From: Microcoleus sp. LEGE 07076
GTDB lineage: Bacteria > Cyanobacteriota > Cyanobacteriia > Cyanobacteriales > Microcoleaceae
NCBI RefSeq assembly: GCF_015207455.1
Contig: NZ_JADEWV010000034.1
Location: 1 to 42,642, forward strand
Direction of reading: 5' to 3'
DNA: 42,642 nt
The notes beneath the pieces are model-generated. The model did not search any database, was not told the origin of the DNA, and saw only the letters and a program-made list of their open reading frames with translations. The number at the start of each line of letters is the position of its first letter. Position 1 is the first letter of the stretch. Made by a program: the position numbers and the translations under genes. Positions 1 to 8,981 of the stretch are shown piece by piece.

Positions 1-24
1 TGTCATTAGTCAGTTGCTAGCAAT

Positions 25-136
25 GCCCAATTCCCCAATGCCCCATTCCCAATTCCCCATTCCCAATTCCCAATTCCCCATTCCCCATTCCCAATTCCCC
101 ATTCCCAATGACTACTGACTAATGACTAATGACTAA
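25..136. repeat. Short tandem repeats (attcccc-type, then tgactaa heptads)
   Basis: Imperfect alternation of CCCAATT/CCCCATT units is followed by TGACTAA heptads that run to within a few bases of the stop codon of the GTPase gene at 137. No gene is visible here. The tract belongs to the family of 7-nt short tandem repeats seen throughout the window. Confidence 0.85.
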
Positions 137-1768
137 TTACCATTCATCGTTTCGTTTGTTGTTGTAAGTTTCCCAATCGTCGCCTGGGTGCTGATACAAT
201 GGTTCTGGTTCCACTTCGGCTGATATTTCTAATTCGGGTTCCGATTCTTGTTGCTGATAAATGTTCAGAGGTTCGACAACGCGGGCGATCGCATCTTTGA
301 CAAATGCTTTGACAAACTCGTCTTTCCGGTTTAACTGAAACTGTCTTTGCACGACTTCGGTGATGCCGCCGTCGCCCCAATCTTGGTCGTGGCGAAAATA
401 TTCAATAAAACTTTTTCCGGCAATTCTGGTTAAATAAGCGGCGCTGACTGCTTGAATTGCTTTGCCAAAAACAAACCCGGCTACGCTTAATTGCAAGGCT
501 CTGGATACTATTTGAATTACGCCTTCAACTATTCCCAAACTTGCCAGAGTTTTGGCCAGAGACAATGCCAATTCTTTGGCGCGATCGATATTTATTTCGC
601 AGCCGTAAATCTTGGCAATTTCTACTACCATTTGAGCGTTAACTGCTGCTGTCGCTAACAAATCTACAACGGGCAAAGGTGTTACGGCAATTACGCCAGC
701 TCCGATCCATTGAAAGCGCTCTACTACTTTATCAGCAGCGCGCCGCCTTTGAGCGTCAATTAACTTGCGCGCTTGCTCTCCCAAGTTCTGAGATTGCAGC
801 AAAATATTGTCGGCAATTAAGTCTTCGCCTTCGGCTCGCAAAATTGCTGCGATGCGCCGAATTAATGGCATCATATCCGGGTCTGGTTGAAATATTGTAC
901 CGCTTTCTAGTACAACTTTTTGCGGGTTGGCGCTAATAGCAACTACATCCATTGCTGACACCAAACCTTTGACTCGCTGCCGCAATCTAGTGACAATTTC
1001 GTCTCTGTCGCTGTCGGGATAAAGGTCAACTTTATTAAAAACCACGATCGACCTTTTGCCAATTTCTGCCAAAGTCCGCAGCGGTTCGTACTCAGATTTA
1101 CGCAAATCGCCGTCCAAAACAAATAAGATCAAATCGGCCCGGGCCGCCAACTGACGCGCCAATTCCTCTCTATATGTTCCCGCTACTCCCGCTTCCAAGA
1201 TGCCGGGGGTATCAGTAATTGCTAATTCTCGATCGATTCCTTTCAATGAAAGAGTGTAAGTTTCTCCAACTTCGGTAGTTCCCATCGGCGCGCCCACCTG
1301 TCCCGCCATCCGCCCCACCAGCGCATTGACAGCGGAAGTTTTGCCCGCAGAACCGGTGCCGAAAACCACGATCCGAACATTGCCGCGGGCCATGCTAGCT
1401 TCAATTTCGCGGGCTCTCAACAGCAAAGCTTGCCGCGCTACTTCATCTTGAATGCGATCGACTTGCTGCCGAATCGCTTTAAGATTTTCCGAAGCAGCTT
1501 CACTTTTGACAACAGGAACCTTCGGATTAATCGCTTGTTTTCCCTTAACTTTTCCCGGGCGTTGCAGCAGCCTAAAATAGTAAAAAAGGGCAAAAATTAG
1601 GATTCCCAAAAGTACAATTATCAGAAAAATCAGCAAATTAGCCAACAGCCCAGAACTAGACCACGCAACTTGAGTGTAAAGCCCTGTTAAGGAACTAACC
1701 AGCCCAATAATCAGCCCCAGGGTGAGGCAGAAAGCAGCAATTAAGGTTAACAGGCGCGGCAAAGGCAT
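137..1768 (-). CDS. Membrane-anchored Era-like GTPase with C-terminal DUF697-like domain
   Basis: 543-aa P-loop GTPase. Two N-terminal hydrophobic helices (about 5-27 and 41-65) are followed by a charged helical stretch (90-125) and a TRAFAC/Era-type G domain: G1 GTGSAGKT at 137-144, G3 DTPG at 186-189, G4 NKVD at 245-248. The C-terminal third is alanine-rich with a hydrophobic pair around 350-380 (GAGVIAVTPLPVVDLLATAA), typical of the DUF697 domain that follows such GTPases in cyanobacteria. By family knowledge it is a membrane-bound GTP hydrolase; its cellular target is unknown. The ATG start gives a good membrane anchor right at the N-terminus. It is transcribed alone, with its stop codon abutting heptad repeats. 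Family call is fairly sure, biological role unknown. Confidence 0.85.
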   Translation of the reverse strand: MPLPRLLTLIAAFCLTLGLIIGLVSSLTGLYTQVAWSSSGLLANLLIFLIIVLLGILIFALFYYFRLLQRPGKVKGKQAINPKVPVVKSEAASENLKAIRQQVDRIQDEVARQALLLRAREIEASMARGNVRIVVFGTGSAGKTSAVNALVGRMAGQVGAPMGTTEVGETYTLSLKGIDRELAITDTPGILEAGVAGTYREELARQLAARADLILFVLDGDLRKSEYEPLRTLAEIGKRSIVVFNKVDLYPDSDRDEIVTRLRQRVKGLVSAMDVVAISANPQKVVLESGTIFQPDPDMMPLIRRIAAILRAEGEDLIADNILLQSQNLGEQARKLIDAQRRRAADKVVERFQWIGAGVIAVTPLPVVDLLATAAVNAQMVVEIAKIYGCEINIDRAKELALSLAKTLASLGIVEGVIQIVSRALQLSVAGFVFGKAIQAVSAAYLTRIAGKSFIEYFRHDQDWGDGGITEVVQRQFQLNRKDEFVKAFVKDAIARVVEPLNIYQQQESEPELEISAEVEPEPLYQHPGDDWETYNNKRNDEW

Positions 1769-1860
1769 GAGGAGAGCGGCAAATAAAAGGGTTATGCTTT
1801 GATTTTTACATTACTTCGATTGCGATCGGTCATTGCAAATCTCAAATCTCAAATATTGAA

Positions 1861-1986
1861 GCGCCCGTTAGCGAAGCTTGCAGAAGAGGATCGTACTGCG
1901 CGAGCCCGCAAATCCCGATTTACGGGGATTTGAGTGCCAGCGGGACGGACAAGTGCGATCCTCTTCTGCAAGCTTCGCTAACGCCC
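1861..1986. repeat. Large inverted-repeat (hairpin) element
   Basis: Perfect 27-bp arms at 1867-1893 and 1956-1982 enclose a second, nested near-palindrome with arms CAAATCCC at 1909-1916 and GGGATTTG at 1925-1932. The whole ~116-bp element could extrude as a cruciform or fold as RNA. It lies in a 551-bp gene-free stretch (1769-2319) upstream of the divergent GTPase gene and the damaged kinase. No coding potential or flanking target-site duplication is obvious. It may be a small non-autonomous mobile element or a structured intergenic repeat. Confidence 0.8.
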
Positions 1987-2151
1987 TCTTGCTGTAATTG
2001 TAGCTTGCACGATAACTTAGCTACAGCTTATCACCTGCCCGAACTGCAGACTGGTTTATTTGCATCTACCTACTTATTTACGCGCTGATTTATTCGATCG
2101 CCAGTTTAGCAATACTTTTTTATTAACAAACAAATGTGACATTAAGTACAC

Positions 2152-2188
2152 AGAAACCAGGTTTTTTTACGCCAGTGCCTCCTGGAAG
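2152..2188. repeat. Dispersed intergenic motif, copy 1 (GAAACCAGG...CTCCTGG)
   Basis: AGAAACCAGGTTTTTTTACG followed by TGCCTCCTGGAA recurs in related form at 35142-35179, also between genes. The GAAACCAGG start and CTCCTGG end are conserved and the middle varies. Probably a genome-wide interspersed repeat. Confidence 0.55.
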
Positions 2189-2319
2189 CTCCGAAACCGG
2201 AAACGAGAAACCAAGTTTATTCAGCCGGCTCTTAGCCTCTTTATTCACAAAAATTATCACATCAAATATCAATGTGGAACCTTCTAATCATCCGCGAGTT
2301 AAGTTAGACTCAATTATCA

Positions 2320-2622
2320 GTGCGTGAATTATTCACAGGTTCGCATCTATGCAGCTCAAACATCACAACCAGGTTTCAGCTTTTAAATAAGTTGCAGGTG
2401 GCTTTACTGCGGACGCAAAATAGCCAACAGCGGTTGATTTATTGGCTCGAACAGCCAGAAGAATTTGACAAGAAATACCAAGAGCTACAAAATAGTATCT
2501 ACAGTTTAAAGTTGTCGCTATCTGAAGTAAAAAATCAGAAAAAGATGGAGCAGGCAGTAGGTTTACAGGAATTGATAAAAAATTACTATTCGCTCCTGTC
2601 TAATTATATTCAGCAACTATAA
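2320..2622 (+). pseudogene. Sensor-domain fragment of a histidine kinase, cut off by an in-frame TAA
   Basis: A 100-aa reading frame with no convincing start (GTG at 2320 is only the first available). From residue 22 on (LLNKLQVALLRTQNSQQRL) it looks like the periplasmic helical sensor of a cyanobacterial HAMP kinase. It ends at TAA 2620-2622, and the same frame continues through IVNAQLSNLPDLPD straight into the kinase at 2647. The two are therefore one ancestral gene interrupted by a single nonsense codon. The first transmembrane helix expected before this sensor is also absent from the DNA upstream, so the 5' end appears lost too. It is unlikely to make a functional protein alone. Confidence 0.75.
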
Positions 2623-2646
2623 ATAGTTAACGCTCAACTCAGTAAC

Positions 2647-3939
2647 TTGCCAGATTTGCCTGATAGAAAAAGTGTTAAACGCAAGTTGCTGTCGAATTTC
2701 CAGCTAGATAAAAATGGGCAGGAATTAGATAAGGCGACCAATGATTTAGCAGAAATAATTGATCGCGCCGCATTGCAAGAAGATGCAGCACGGGAAGCCC
2801 TGCTGCGAGCGCAGACGCTGCGAGTGCAAATAATTTTTGGTAGCATGGTACTGTCGATCGTAGTTGCAGCACTGCTGGGAAGCTTCACCAGTCGGGCGAT
2901 CGGCAAACCCCTCGCCGCTGTAACTAAAATAGCTCAGCGAGTCACAGAAGAATCTAATTTTCAGTTGCAAGTACCAGTTACCAGCACCGATGAAGTAGGA
3001 GTATTAGCAGATTCGTTCAACCAACTGATTCAGAAAGTAAATCACTTGCTAGAAGAATTGAAAGCAAAACAGCAAAGTCAGATACTTCAAAATGAGAAAA
3101 TGGCAACTTTGGGGCGGATGCTGGCCGGTGTTGCTCACGAAGTTAACAACCCAATCAATTTTATCTATGCCAACATCGAGCCCGCCAAAAATTACGTTGA
3201 AGATATTTTAGATTTGCTCAAAACTTACGAAACAGAAATCCCCAACCCGCCTCCTGCTGTAAGCGCGAAAGCAGAAGAAATAGACATCGATTTTCTTCAA
3301 GAAGATTTGATAAAAATATTTAACTCAATGCAAGTCGGTGTCGAAAGAGCCAAAGCCATTATTTTAAGTTTGAAATATTTTTCTCGTCTCGACGATCCAG
3401 CGCCTGGGCCAGTCGATTTGCACGCCTGCATAGACAGCAGTTTGCTGATTCTCAACAGCCGGATCAAACAGGGCGTTGAAGTGGTACGCAATTACGGGGA
3501 ACTTCCGACTGTTGAAGGCTATATGGGTTTGCTTTACCAGGTGTTTGTCAACGTTCTCAACAATGCGCTAGATGCTGTAGAAGAGAAAGCAAAACTTGAA
3601 AAAACTCGCTCTCAGGAGGCGAATCTAGAATCGGGTTCGGAGTCAAAAAAACCGGATAAATCGAGTTGTTCGCCGCGGATTGCGATCGCTACAGAATACT
3701 TGGACGACGACTCAGTGGTAGTGCGAATTTCCGATAACGGTACGGGAATACCTGCGGCCAGTCAAGAAAAAATGTTTGAAACGTTCTTTACGACTAAACC
3801 GAGGGGTGTAGGTACTGGTTTGGGATTGGCAATCTGCCGCGAAATTATTGTCAAGAAACACGGCGGGACGATTAATTTTTGGTCGGAGATGGGAACGGGT
3901 ACGGAATTTGCGATCGCCCTGCCGATTAAACATTATTAG
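2647..3939 (+). CDS. HAMP-domain sensor histidine kinase (3' part of a split gene)
   Basis: 430-aa frame starting at a weak TTG. One transmembrane helix (60-79), HAMP linker (about 80-135), a coiled coil, then a dimerisation/phosphoacceptor domain with the H-box AHEVNNP (His164). The ATPase domain has an N-box (VNVLNNALDAV), G1 ISDNGTGIP, F-box FETFFTTKP and G2 GTGLGLAI. The HEVNNP form is that of NtrB/ZraS-like kinases, which autophosphorylate and pass the phosphate to a response regulator; none is adjacent. All catalytic boxes are intact, but the sensor half lies upstream of an in-frame stop at 2620. The product, if any, would be a one-helix kinase without its input domain, so the locus may be a pseudogene. 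The stop codon TAG at 3937-3939 is the first unit of a heptad tract. Confidence 0.75.
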   Translation: MPDLPDRKSVKRKLLSNFQLDKNGQELDKATNDLAEIIDRAALQEDAAREALLRAQTLRVQIIFGSMVLSIVVAALLGSFTSRAIGKPLAAVTKIAQRVTEESNFQLQVPVTSTDEVGVLADSFNQLIQKVNHLLEELKAKQQSQILQNEKMATLGRMLAGVAHEVNNPINFIYANIEPAKNYVEDILDLLKTYETEIPNPPPAVSAKAEEIDIDFLQEDLIKIFNSMQVGVERAKAIILSLKYFSRLDDPAPGPVDLHACIDSSLLILNSRIKQGVEVVRNYGELPTVEGYMGLLYQVFVNVLNNALDAVEEKAKLEKTRSQEANLESGSESKKPDKSSCSPRIAIATEYLDDDSVVVRISDNGTGIPAASQEKMFETFFTTKPRGVGTGLGLAICREIIVKKHGGTINFWSEMGTGTEFAIALPIKHY

Positions 3940-4040
3940 TCATTAGTCATTAGTCATTAGTCAGTAGTCATTAGTCAGTAGGGGCGATGCCCCTGTGCCC
4001 GCCCTCTTCGTAGTCAGTAGTCAGTAGTCATTAGTCATTA
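3938..4040. repeat. AGTCATT / AGTCAGT heptad tract
   Basis: Tandem 7-nt units begin inside the stop codon of the kinase and continue, interrupted by a GC-rich patch at about 3980-4010. The rest of the gap to 4334 holds no gene. It does contain TTTAGGATTGCTATAG at 4131-4146, repeated exactly at 39090-39105. Confidence 0.8.
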
Positions 4041-4334
4041 TTTATAGCAGCCCTAAATCAGCAGCAAAATCGATTTAGACCCGAATCTTTGTAGTGCAAG
4101 TATCTTGCTTGCGTAGGACTTTTCAAATTTTTTAGGATTGCTATAGCAGTCATTAGTTATTGGGAATTGGGTTAACCTGTCAATAATTGCCTCAAACCAA
4201 CAATAAGCGTAAACCCGTCTCGGTCGAATATTATAAGTAACTACCAGAACTTGATATAAGTTCTGTAATTGGTAATTTTGCAACTGGTGATGGGTTAATC
4301 TAGAGTGGAACAACTACAGCAAAGAGCGAAAATC

Positions 4335-4865
4335 ATGGGACTATTTGACCAAATTTTGAACGCGATCGACAATCCCAACCAACAAGCCAGTCCCAATCAG
4401 TTGGGCAACATTCTGGGTGCGGTACAGCAGTTGAGCGGCAGCCAGGGCGTGGATGCGGGCACGACTCAGTTGGCGATGTCGGTTTTGGGCGGACACGTGC
4501 GATCGGCATTGCAAGACGTGCGATCGAACTCAGGAGAAGCACAAGCTCAACAAGTTGTCAACCAATTTAGCGGCACAAATCCCAATCCGCAAGCAGTGCA
4601 AAGTTTGTTTGGAAACAACCAGTTAGCTCAAATAATTCAGGATATCGCCCAAAGAACCGGTTTGAATAACACCACAGTCCAAGCAATGATACCTGTTTTG
4701 GTGCCGCTCCTGCTGAATTTGCTGCAAACCGGCGGCAACTCTCAAAATCCAGCCCAAGGCCAAAATCCCGTTTTGCATACGTTTTTAGATGCCGATGGAG
4801 ACGGCGACGTAGATATTGCTGACGCAATGTCGATGGCCAGCCGCTTTCTGAATCAGCGCAGTTAA
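4335..4865 (+). CDS. DUF937 family protein with C-terminal EF-hand-like loop
   Basis: 176-aa soluble protein. The ATG at 4335 (MGLFDQILNAI) is preferred over an in-frame GTG 30 nt upstream because family members begin with MGLFD-like sequence. The first ~140 residues are Gln/Asn-rich helices of the DUF937 (YidB-like) type. The C-terminus carries an Asp-rich loop, DADGDGDVDIADAM at about 152-165, that matches a calcium-binding EF-hand/dockerin-like loop. Function of the family is unknown; calcium binding is inferred from the motif only. The gene is monocistronic and convergent with ilvD, with a short hairpin between them. Confidence 0.8.
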   Translation: MGLFDQILNAIDNPNQQASPNQLGNILGAVQQLSGSQGVDAGTTQLAMSVLGGHVRSALQDVRSNSGEAQAQQVVNQFSGTNPNPQAVQSLFGNNQLAQIIQDIAQRTGLNNTTVQAMIPVLVPLLLNLLQTGGNSQNPAQGQNPVLHTFLDADGDGDVDIADAMSMASRFLNQRS

Positions 4866-4877
4866 TTTGGGATGTTT

Positions 4878-4901
4878 GTAACCGCAGATATCAGCGGTTA
4901 C
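4878..4901. terminator. Hairpin between convergent DUF937 and ilvD genes
   Basis: Arms GTAACCGC (4878-4885) and GCGGTTAC (4894-4901) are perfectly complementary around an 8-nt loop and are followed by CAAAAA. It may serve as a weak bidirectional terminator; there is no long U tract. Confidence 0.5.
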
Positions 4902-4914
4902 AAAAACTCCTACT

Positions 4915-6606
4915 TTAACCCAAACCCAAATCAGTCACAGCACCGACACTGCTAGAAGAAACCAACTTAGCGTATTTAGCCAAAACGCCCTTAGTATAGC
5001 GAGGTTTAGGAGGCTGCCAAAGAGCCCTGCGCTGCTCCAATTCTGCATCAGCAACATTAAGCTGTAACAACCGATTCTTAGCATCGATCGTAATTGAATC
5101 GCCCTCATTTACCAAAGCAATTGTGCCGCCAACTTGCGCCTCGGGCGCAACGTGACCCACCACCATGCCGTAAGTCCCGCCCGAGAAGCGACCGTCAGTA
5201 ATTAACCCGACAGAATCGCCCAAACCTGCGCCAATAATTGCCGAAGTTGGTGCTAACATTTCGCGCATTCCCGGCCCGCCTTTGGGCCCTTCGTAGCGGA
5301 CGACAATCACGTCTCCGGCTTGAATTTTGCCGGCTAAGATTGCATCCAAACAATTTTCTTCAGATTCAAATACTCGCGCCGGACCAGTAATTTGTGTTTT
5401 TTTAATGCCGGTAATTTTAGCAACGGCTCCTTCTGTTGCCAGATTTCCCCGCAGAATTGCTAAATGTCCTTGGGCGTACATCGGGTTGTTCCAAGGGCGA
5501 ATTACATCTTGGTCGGTGCGGGGTTCGAGTGGAATATCTGCCAACACTTCAGCAATAGTTTGTCCGGTAATTGTCAGCGCGTCGCCGTGCAGCAAACCTT
5601 GTTCCAAAAGCATTTTCATTACTTGCGGAATGCCGCCGGCTTTGTGCAAATCGGTTGCTACGTATTTGCCGCTTGGTTTGAGGTCGCACAGCACCGGCAC
5701 TTTGGCTCGAATTGTTTCAAAATCGTCGAGAGCAAGTTCAACGCCGATCGCATTTGAAATGGCCAATAAATGCAGCACAGCGTTGGTTGAACCGCCGATC
5801 GCCATAATTACCGCGATCGCATTTTCAAAAGCTTTGCGAGTTAAAATCTGGCTGGGTAACAACTGTTGGCGAATCGCCTCTACTACAACTTTTGCAGATT
5901 CGGCCGCGCTGTCAGCTTTTTCGGCATCCTCAGCAGCCATTGTCGAAGAATAGGGCAAGCTCATCCCCATTGCTTCAAAAGCGCTCGACATCGTATTTGC
6001 CGTGAACATTCCGCCACAAGAACCGGCACCCGGACAAGCTTTATGTTCCACTGCATTCAGTTCTGCTTCGTCAATTTTGCCCGCGCTAAATTGACCAACA
6101 GCTTCAAAAGCGCTGACCACGGTTAAATCTCGTCCGTTGTGGTGTCCGGGTTTGATCGTGCCGCCGTAGACAAAAATAGCAGGAATGTTCATCCGGGCGA
6201 TCGCAATCATCGCCCCCGGCATATTCTTGTCGCAGCCGCCCACAGCCAGTACACCGTCCATACTTTGGCCATTGCAAACAGTTTCTATCGAATCAGCAAT
6301 TACATCTCTCGACACCAGAGAATATTTCATCCCTTGAGTTCCCATCGAGATCCCGTCGCTGATCGTAATCGTACCGAACATCTGCGGCATCGCCCCAGCT
6401 TCCCGCGCAGCCGAAATAGCCCGCAAAGCCAGGTCGTTCAATCCCATATTGCAGGGCGTAATCGTGCTGTACCCGTTAGCAATGCCCACAATGGGCTTAG
6501 TGAAATCGGCATCGCCAAAACCGACGGCCCGCAACATTGCTCGGTTGGGCGCGCGCTGTACGCCTCCAGTCACAGCTTGGCTTCTCAAATTTTCAGGCAT
6601 TCTCAA
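4915..6606 (-). CDS. ilvD: Dihydroxy-acid dehydratase
   Basis: 563-aa IlvD/Edd family enzyme that dehydrates 2,3-dihydroxy-isovalerate (and the methylvalerate analogue) to the 2-keto acids in valine, leucine and isoleucine synthesis. The Fe-S ligand cysteines sit in TPCN (Cys52), GGCDKNMPG (Cys125) and [10 protein letters not shown] (Cys197). The C-terminal motifs [13 protein letters not shown] and [14 protein letters not shown] are also present. Length and motif order are normal. The start is MRMPENL; a second Met two codons on is an equally possible start. No other branched-chain gene is nearby, so it stands alone. Assignment is very secure. Confidence 0.97.
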   Translation of the reverse strand: MRMPENLRSQAVTGGVQRAPNRAMLRAVGFGDADFTKPIVGIANGYSTITPCNMGLNDLALRAISAAREAGAMPQMFGTITISDGISMGTQGMKYSLVSRDVIADSIETVCNGQSMDGVLAVGGCDKNMPGAMIAIARMNIPAIFVYGGTIKPGHHNGRDLTVVSAFEAVGQFSAGKIDEAELNAVEHKACPGAGSCGGMFTANTMSSAFEAMGMSLPYSSTMAAEDAEKADSAAESAKVVVEAIRQQLLPSQILTRKAFENAIAVIMAIGGSTNAVLHLLAISNAIGVELALDDFETIRAKVPVLCDLKPSGKYVATDLHKAGGIPQVMKMLLEQGLLHGDALTITGQTIAEVLADIPLEPRTDQDVIRPWNNPMYAQGHLAILRGNLATEGAVAKITGIKKTQITGPARVFESEENCLDAILAGKIQAGDVIVVRYEGPKGGPGMREMLAPTSAIIGAGLGDSVGLITDGRFSGGTYGMVVGHVAPEAQVGGTIALVNEGDSITIDAKNRLLQLNVADAELEQRRALWQPPKPRYTKGVLAKYAKLVSSSSVGAVTDLGLG

Positions 6607-6976
6607 ACATCCTTTATCAGTGGTGGGAAAAGCAGTCAGCCGTCAGTTGCTCTCATACCAGTTTCCCAAAAACAATACAACTGTATACAAGCCCTAAACC
6701 TATATCCAGTCAGTCATTCGCATCTCTCATTTCAAATTTAAAATCTGAAATAGTCTTGACTGCTGACTGCTGATATATTTACCTTATTTTTGATTCTCTC
6801 AGAATCGCTGACATTTGTGAGGCCCTATAGAATAGATTCGCACAGCAGTGCCAGGAAAGCAGAGTGCAAAGATTCTACCGATACTGCACCGTGCAAGGTG
6901 AATACCGTGGTTATCTGGGATGATGTGGTAAAACCCATCACTCTAACGTTTGAAAAAAAATTGCGAGGCGAATGAC
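6607..6976. other. Intergenic region between divergent ilvD and pentapeptide-repeat gene
   Basis: 370 bases without a convincing gene. It should contain the promoters of both flanking divergent genes. There is a small inverted repeat ATTTCA...TGAAAT at about 6729-6751 and a few degenerate GACTGCTGACTGCTGA units near 6757-6772. A 61-codon frame starting with TTG at 6790 has no family features and is not called. Confidence 0.5.
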
Positions 6977-7819
6977 ATGGAGGCCGATCAAATTTTGAGG
7001 CAATATGCGGCCGGAGAAAGAATTTTTCGAGAGATTAACCTCGCCGGTGCCGACTTAAAAGGGGTAAACCTGAGCGAGGCTAATTTTACCAGAGGGAATT
7101 TCCAAGACGCCAATCTCAAAGGCGCTAACCTGACGGGAACGAACTTGCGCGAGGTGAAATTGGGAGGGGTGGACATGACGGAAGCCAACCTCAGCGAAGC
7201 AAATCTGATCGGTACTGATTTGAGCGGGGCCAATCTCAGCGGGGCTAACCTGATGGGAGCCAACCTGCGCGGCTCAATGGCCAGAGAAGTCAACATGAGC
7301 AAGGCTAACTTGACGGAAGCTAATTTGACCGAAGCTAACTTTACCGAAGGGAATTTGTTTGCTGCCAACTTAACCAACGCTAGCATGATTCGCACTAATT
7401 TGATGAAGGCAAATTTGAGTTGGTCAACTCTCAAAGCGGTAAACCTGACAAATGCTATCCTCAGCGAATCGCTGTTAGAAAGAGCTAACCTGACTCAGGC
7501 AATTCTGAGCGGGGCAATGCTGAGCGGGGCAAACCTGACTGGTGCAGACTTGCGCCAAGTAACGATGGTTGGAGCTAATCTGAGCAATGCTAATCTGAGC
7601 AATGCTAATTTGAGAGTTGCCAATGTGAGTTGGTCAACCCTGCGCGGGGCTAACTTGAGCGGTGCTAATTTGTACCGGGCCAAGCTGTGCTGGTCTAATT
7701 TTAGCGGGGCTGTTTTGATCGAAGCGGTTTTGATTGATGCTAATCTCAATCGAACGAACTTCCGCGATGCAGATTTGAGGCGGGCAATTATGCCAGACGG
7801 CACAACTAATGATTCTTAA
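6977..7819 (+). CDS. Pentapeptide-repeat protein
   Basis: 280-aa protein made almost entirely of A(D/N)LXX pentapeptides (for example GANLTGTNLREVKLG, SNANLSNANLRVANV), after a ~25-residue non-repeat N-terminus. The family folds as a right-handed quadrilateral beta-helix. No signal peptide or membrane segment is seen, so it is probably cytosolic. The start at 6977 is chosen for the GAGG Shine-Dalgarno 8 nt upstream; the frame could extend 9 codons to a TTG. Two WSTL blocks (around residues 152 and 216) suggest internal duplication. Function is unknown, as for most cyanobacterial members. The stop is followed by a heptad tract. Confidence 0.9.
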   Translation: MEADQILRQYAAGERIFREINLAGADLKGVNLSEANFTRGNFQDANLKGANLTGTNLREVKLGGVDMTEANLSEANLIGTDLSGANLSGANLMGANLRGSMAREVNMSKANLTEANLTEANFTEGNLFAANLTNASMIRTNLMKANLSWSTLKAVNLTNAILSESLLERANLTQAILSGAMLSGANLTGADLRQVTMVGANLSNANLSNANLRVANVSWSTLRGANLSGANLYRAKLCWSNFSGAVLIEAVLIDANLNRTNFRDADLRRAIMPDGTTNDS

Positions 7820-7831
7820 AATTTGATTGTT

Positions 7832-7931
7832 AACTGTTGACTGTTGACTGTTGACTGGGGAATTGTTGACTGTTGACTGTTGACTGTTGACTGCTGACTA
7901 CTGACTGCGGACTAATGACTAATGACTAATG
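7832..7931. repeat. TGTTGAC / TGACTAA heptad tract running into a start codon
   Basis: Repeated TGTTGAC units change into TGACTAA units. The last AATG of the tract is the start codon of the TauE-like permease at 7929, so the tract fills the entire position where a ribosome-binding site would be. Confidence 0.85.
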
Positions 7932-8774
7932 AGTATCACTGAATTATTGATTTTGGGTGCATCCGGACTTTTTGCCGGAATTCTAGCGGGATTTTTGGGT
8001 ATCGGTGGCGGTACGGTGCTGGTGCCTTTGTTGGTGGCTCTCAATTACGCCCCGGTGCAAGCGGTTGCTACTAGCGGTTTGTCGATCGTCATTACAGCTC
8101 TTTCTGGTAGCATCCAGAATTGGCGGATGGGCTATCTCAGTTTGAGTCAAGTCGCAGGCATCGGATTTCCCGCCGTCATCACCGCACAAATCGGTGCTTA
8201 TTTTGCTGGAATATTTCCACCTTATTTATTGTTAGTTTGTTTTGGATTGTTGTTATGGATAAATATTTATTTAATTGAAGTTCGCAAGCGCCTGACAGCT
8301 AAGAAGAAAGCGGAAGTAGAACAAGGGGAACAACCAGAAAATGCTCAGTTATTAATTACAGATCGCGAATTACCCAAGAATTCAAATATTTTATACAATC
8401 CAACTTTTGCTAAAATTGCAACTGGCAGTGCAGCGGGTTTATTAGCGGGTTTGTTCGGGGTAGGCGGCGGCGTAATTATGGTTCCCCTGCAAATTTTGCT
8501 GTTAGGGGAAAGCATTAAAACGGCTATTCAAACCAGCTTGGGAGTCATCGTGATTACGGCAATTTCGGCGACGGCGGGACACGCGGCGCGCGGGAATGTT
8601 TTGTGGGTTGTGGGGTTGATTCTGGGCGGCGGCGGTTTGTTGGGAGCGCAAATCAGCACCCGGTTTTTGCCGAGATTGCCCGATCGCACTATTAGTTTAG
8701 CTTTTCGATCGCTCTTGGCAATTCTCTCGATTTATATTTTCTGGCAAGCTTGGCAAAAATTTAGTCATGGGTAA
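7929..8774 (+). CDS. TauE/SafE-family (DUF81) membrane permease
   Basis: 281-aa polytopic inner-membrane protein with two internally similar halves. Each half opens with a glycine-rich motif: GLFAGILAGFLGIGGGTVLVPLL near residue 13 and GLLAGLFGVGGGVIMVPLQ near residue 174. The halves are joined by a charged loop (about 118-150). This arrangement defines the TauE/SafE/YfcA family, which moves organic sulfonates, sulfite or other small anions; the substrate cannot be told from sequence. The ATG at 7929 lies in the last unit of a TGACTAA tract and has no recognisable Shine-Dalgarno. The gene appears monocistronic. Confidence 0.9.
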   Translation: MSITELLILGASGLFAGILAGFLGIGGGTVLVPLLVALNYAPVQAVATSGLSIVITALSGSIQNWRMGYLSLSQVAGIGFPAVITAQIGAYFAGIFPPYLLLVCFGLLLWINIYLIEVRKRLTAKKKAEVEQGEQPENAQLLITDRELPKNSNILYNPTFAKIATGSAAGLLAGLFGVGGGVIMVPLQILLLGESIKTAIQTSLGVIVITAISATAGHAARGNVLWVVGLILGGGGLLGAQISTRFLPRLPDRTISLAFRSLLAILSIYIFWQAWQKFSHG

Positions 8775-8780
8775 TGACTG

Positions 8781-8981
8781 TTGGCTGCTGACTGTTAACT
8801 GTTAGTTGTTAGTTGTTATTTGTTAGTTGTTATTGGGAATTGAGAATTGGAAATTGGAAATTCGTAGCAACTAACCAATAACCAATAGCAAACAACCAAT
8901 AACAACTAACCAATAACCAATAACCAATAACCAATAACAACTAACCAATAACTAATGACTAATGACTGTTGACTACTGACT
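8781..8981. repeat. TTAGTTG and AACCAAT repeat arrays with inverted symmetry
   Basis: GTTAGTTGTTATT-type units (about 8800-8835) are complementary to AATAACAACTAACC-type units (about 8895-8950). The region between two convergent genes can therefore fold into long alternative hairpins. It ends in TGACTAC heptads that overlap the stop codon of the next gene. Confidence 0.8.

Noticed and set aside
5327-6773. Several plus-strand frames opposite ilvD
   Set aside because: ilvD is complete and conserved on the minus strand; the opposite frames have no family features.
6988-7803. Long minus-strand frames opposite the pentapeptide-repeat gene
   Set aside because: They are mirror translations of the A(D/N)LXX codon pattern (LAPLRLAP); the plus-strand frame has the family signature and a ribosome-binding site.
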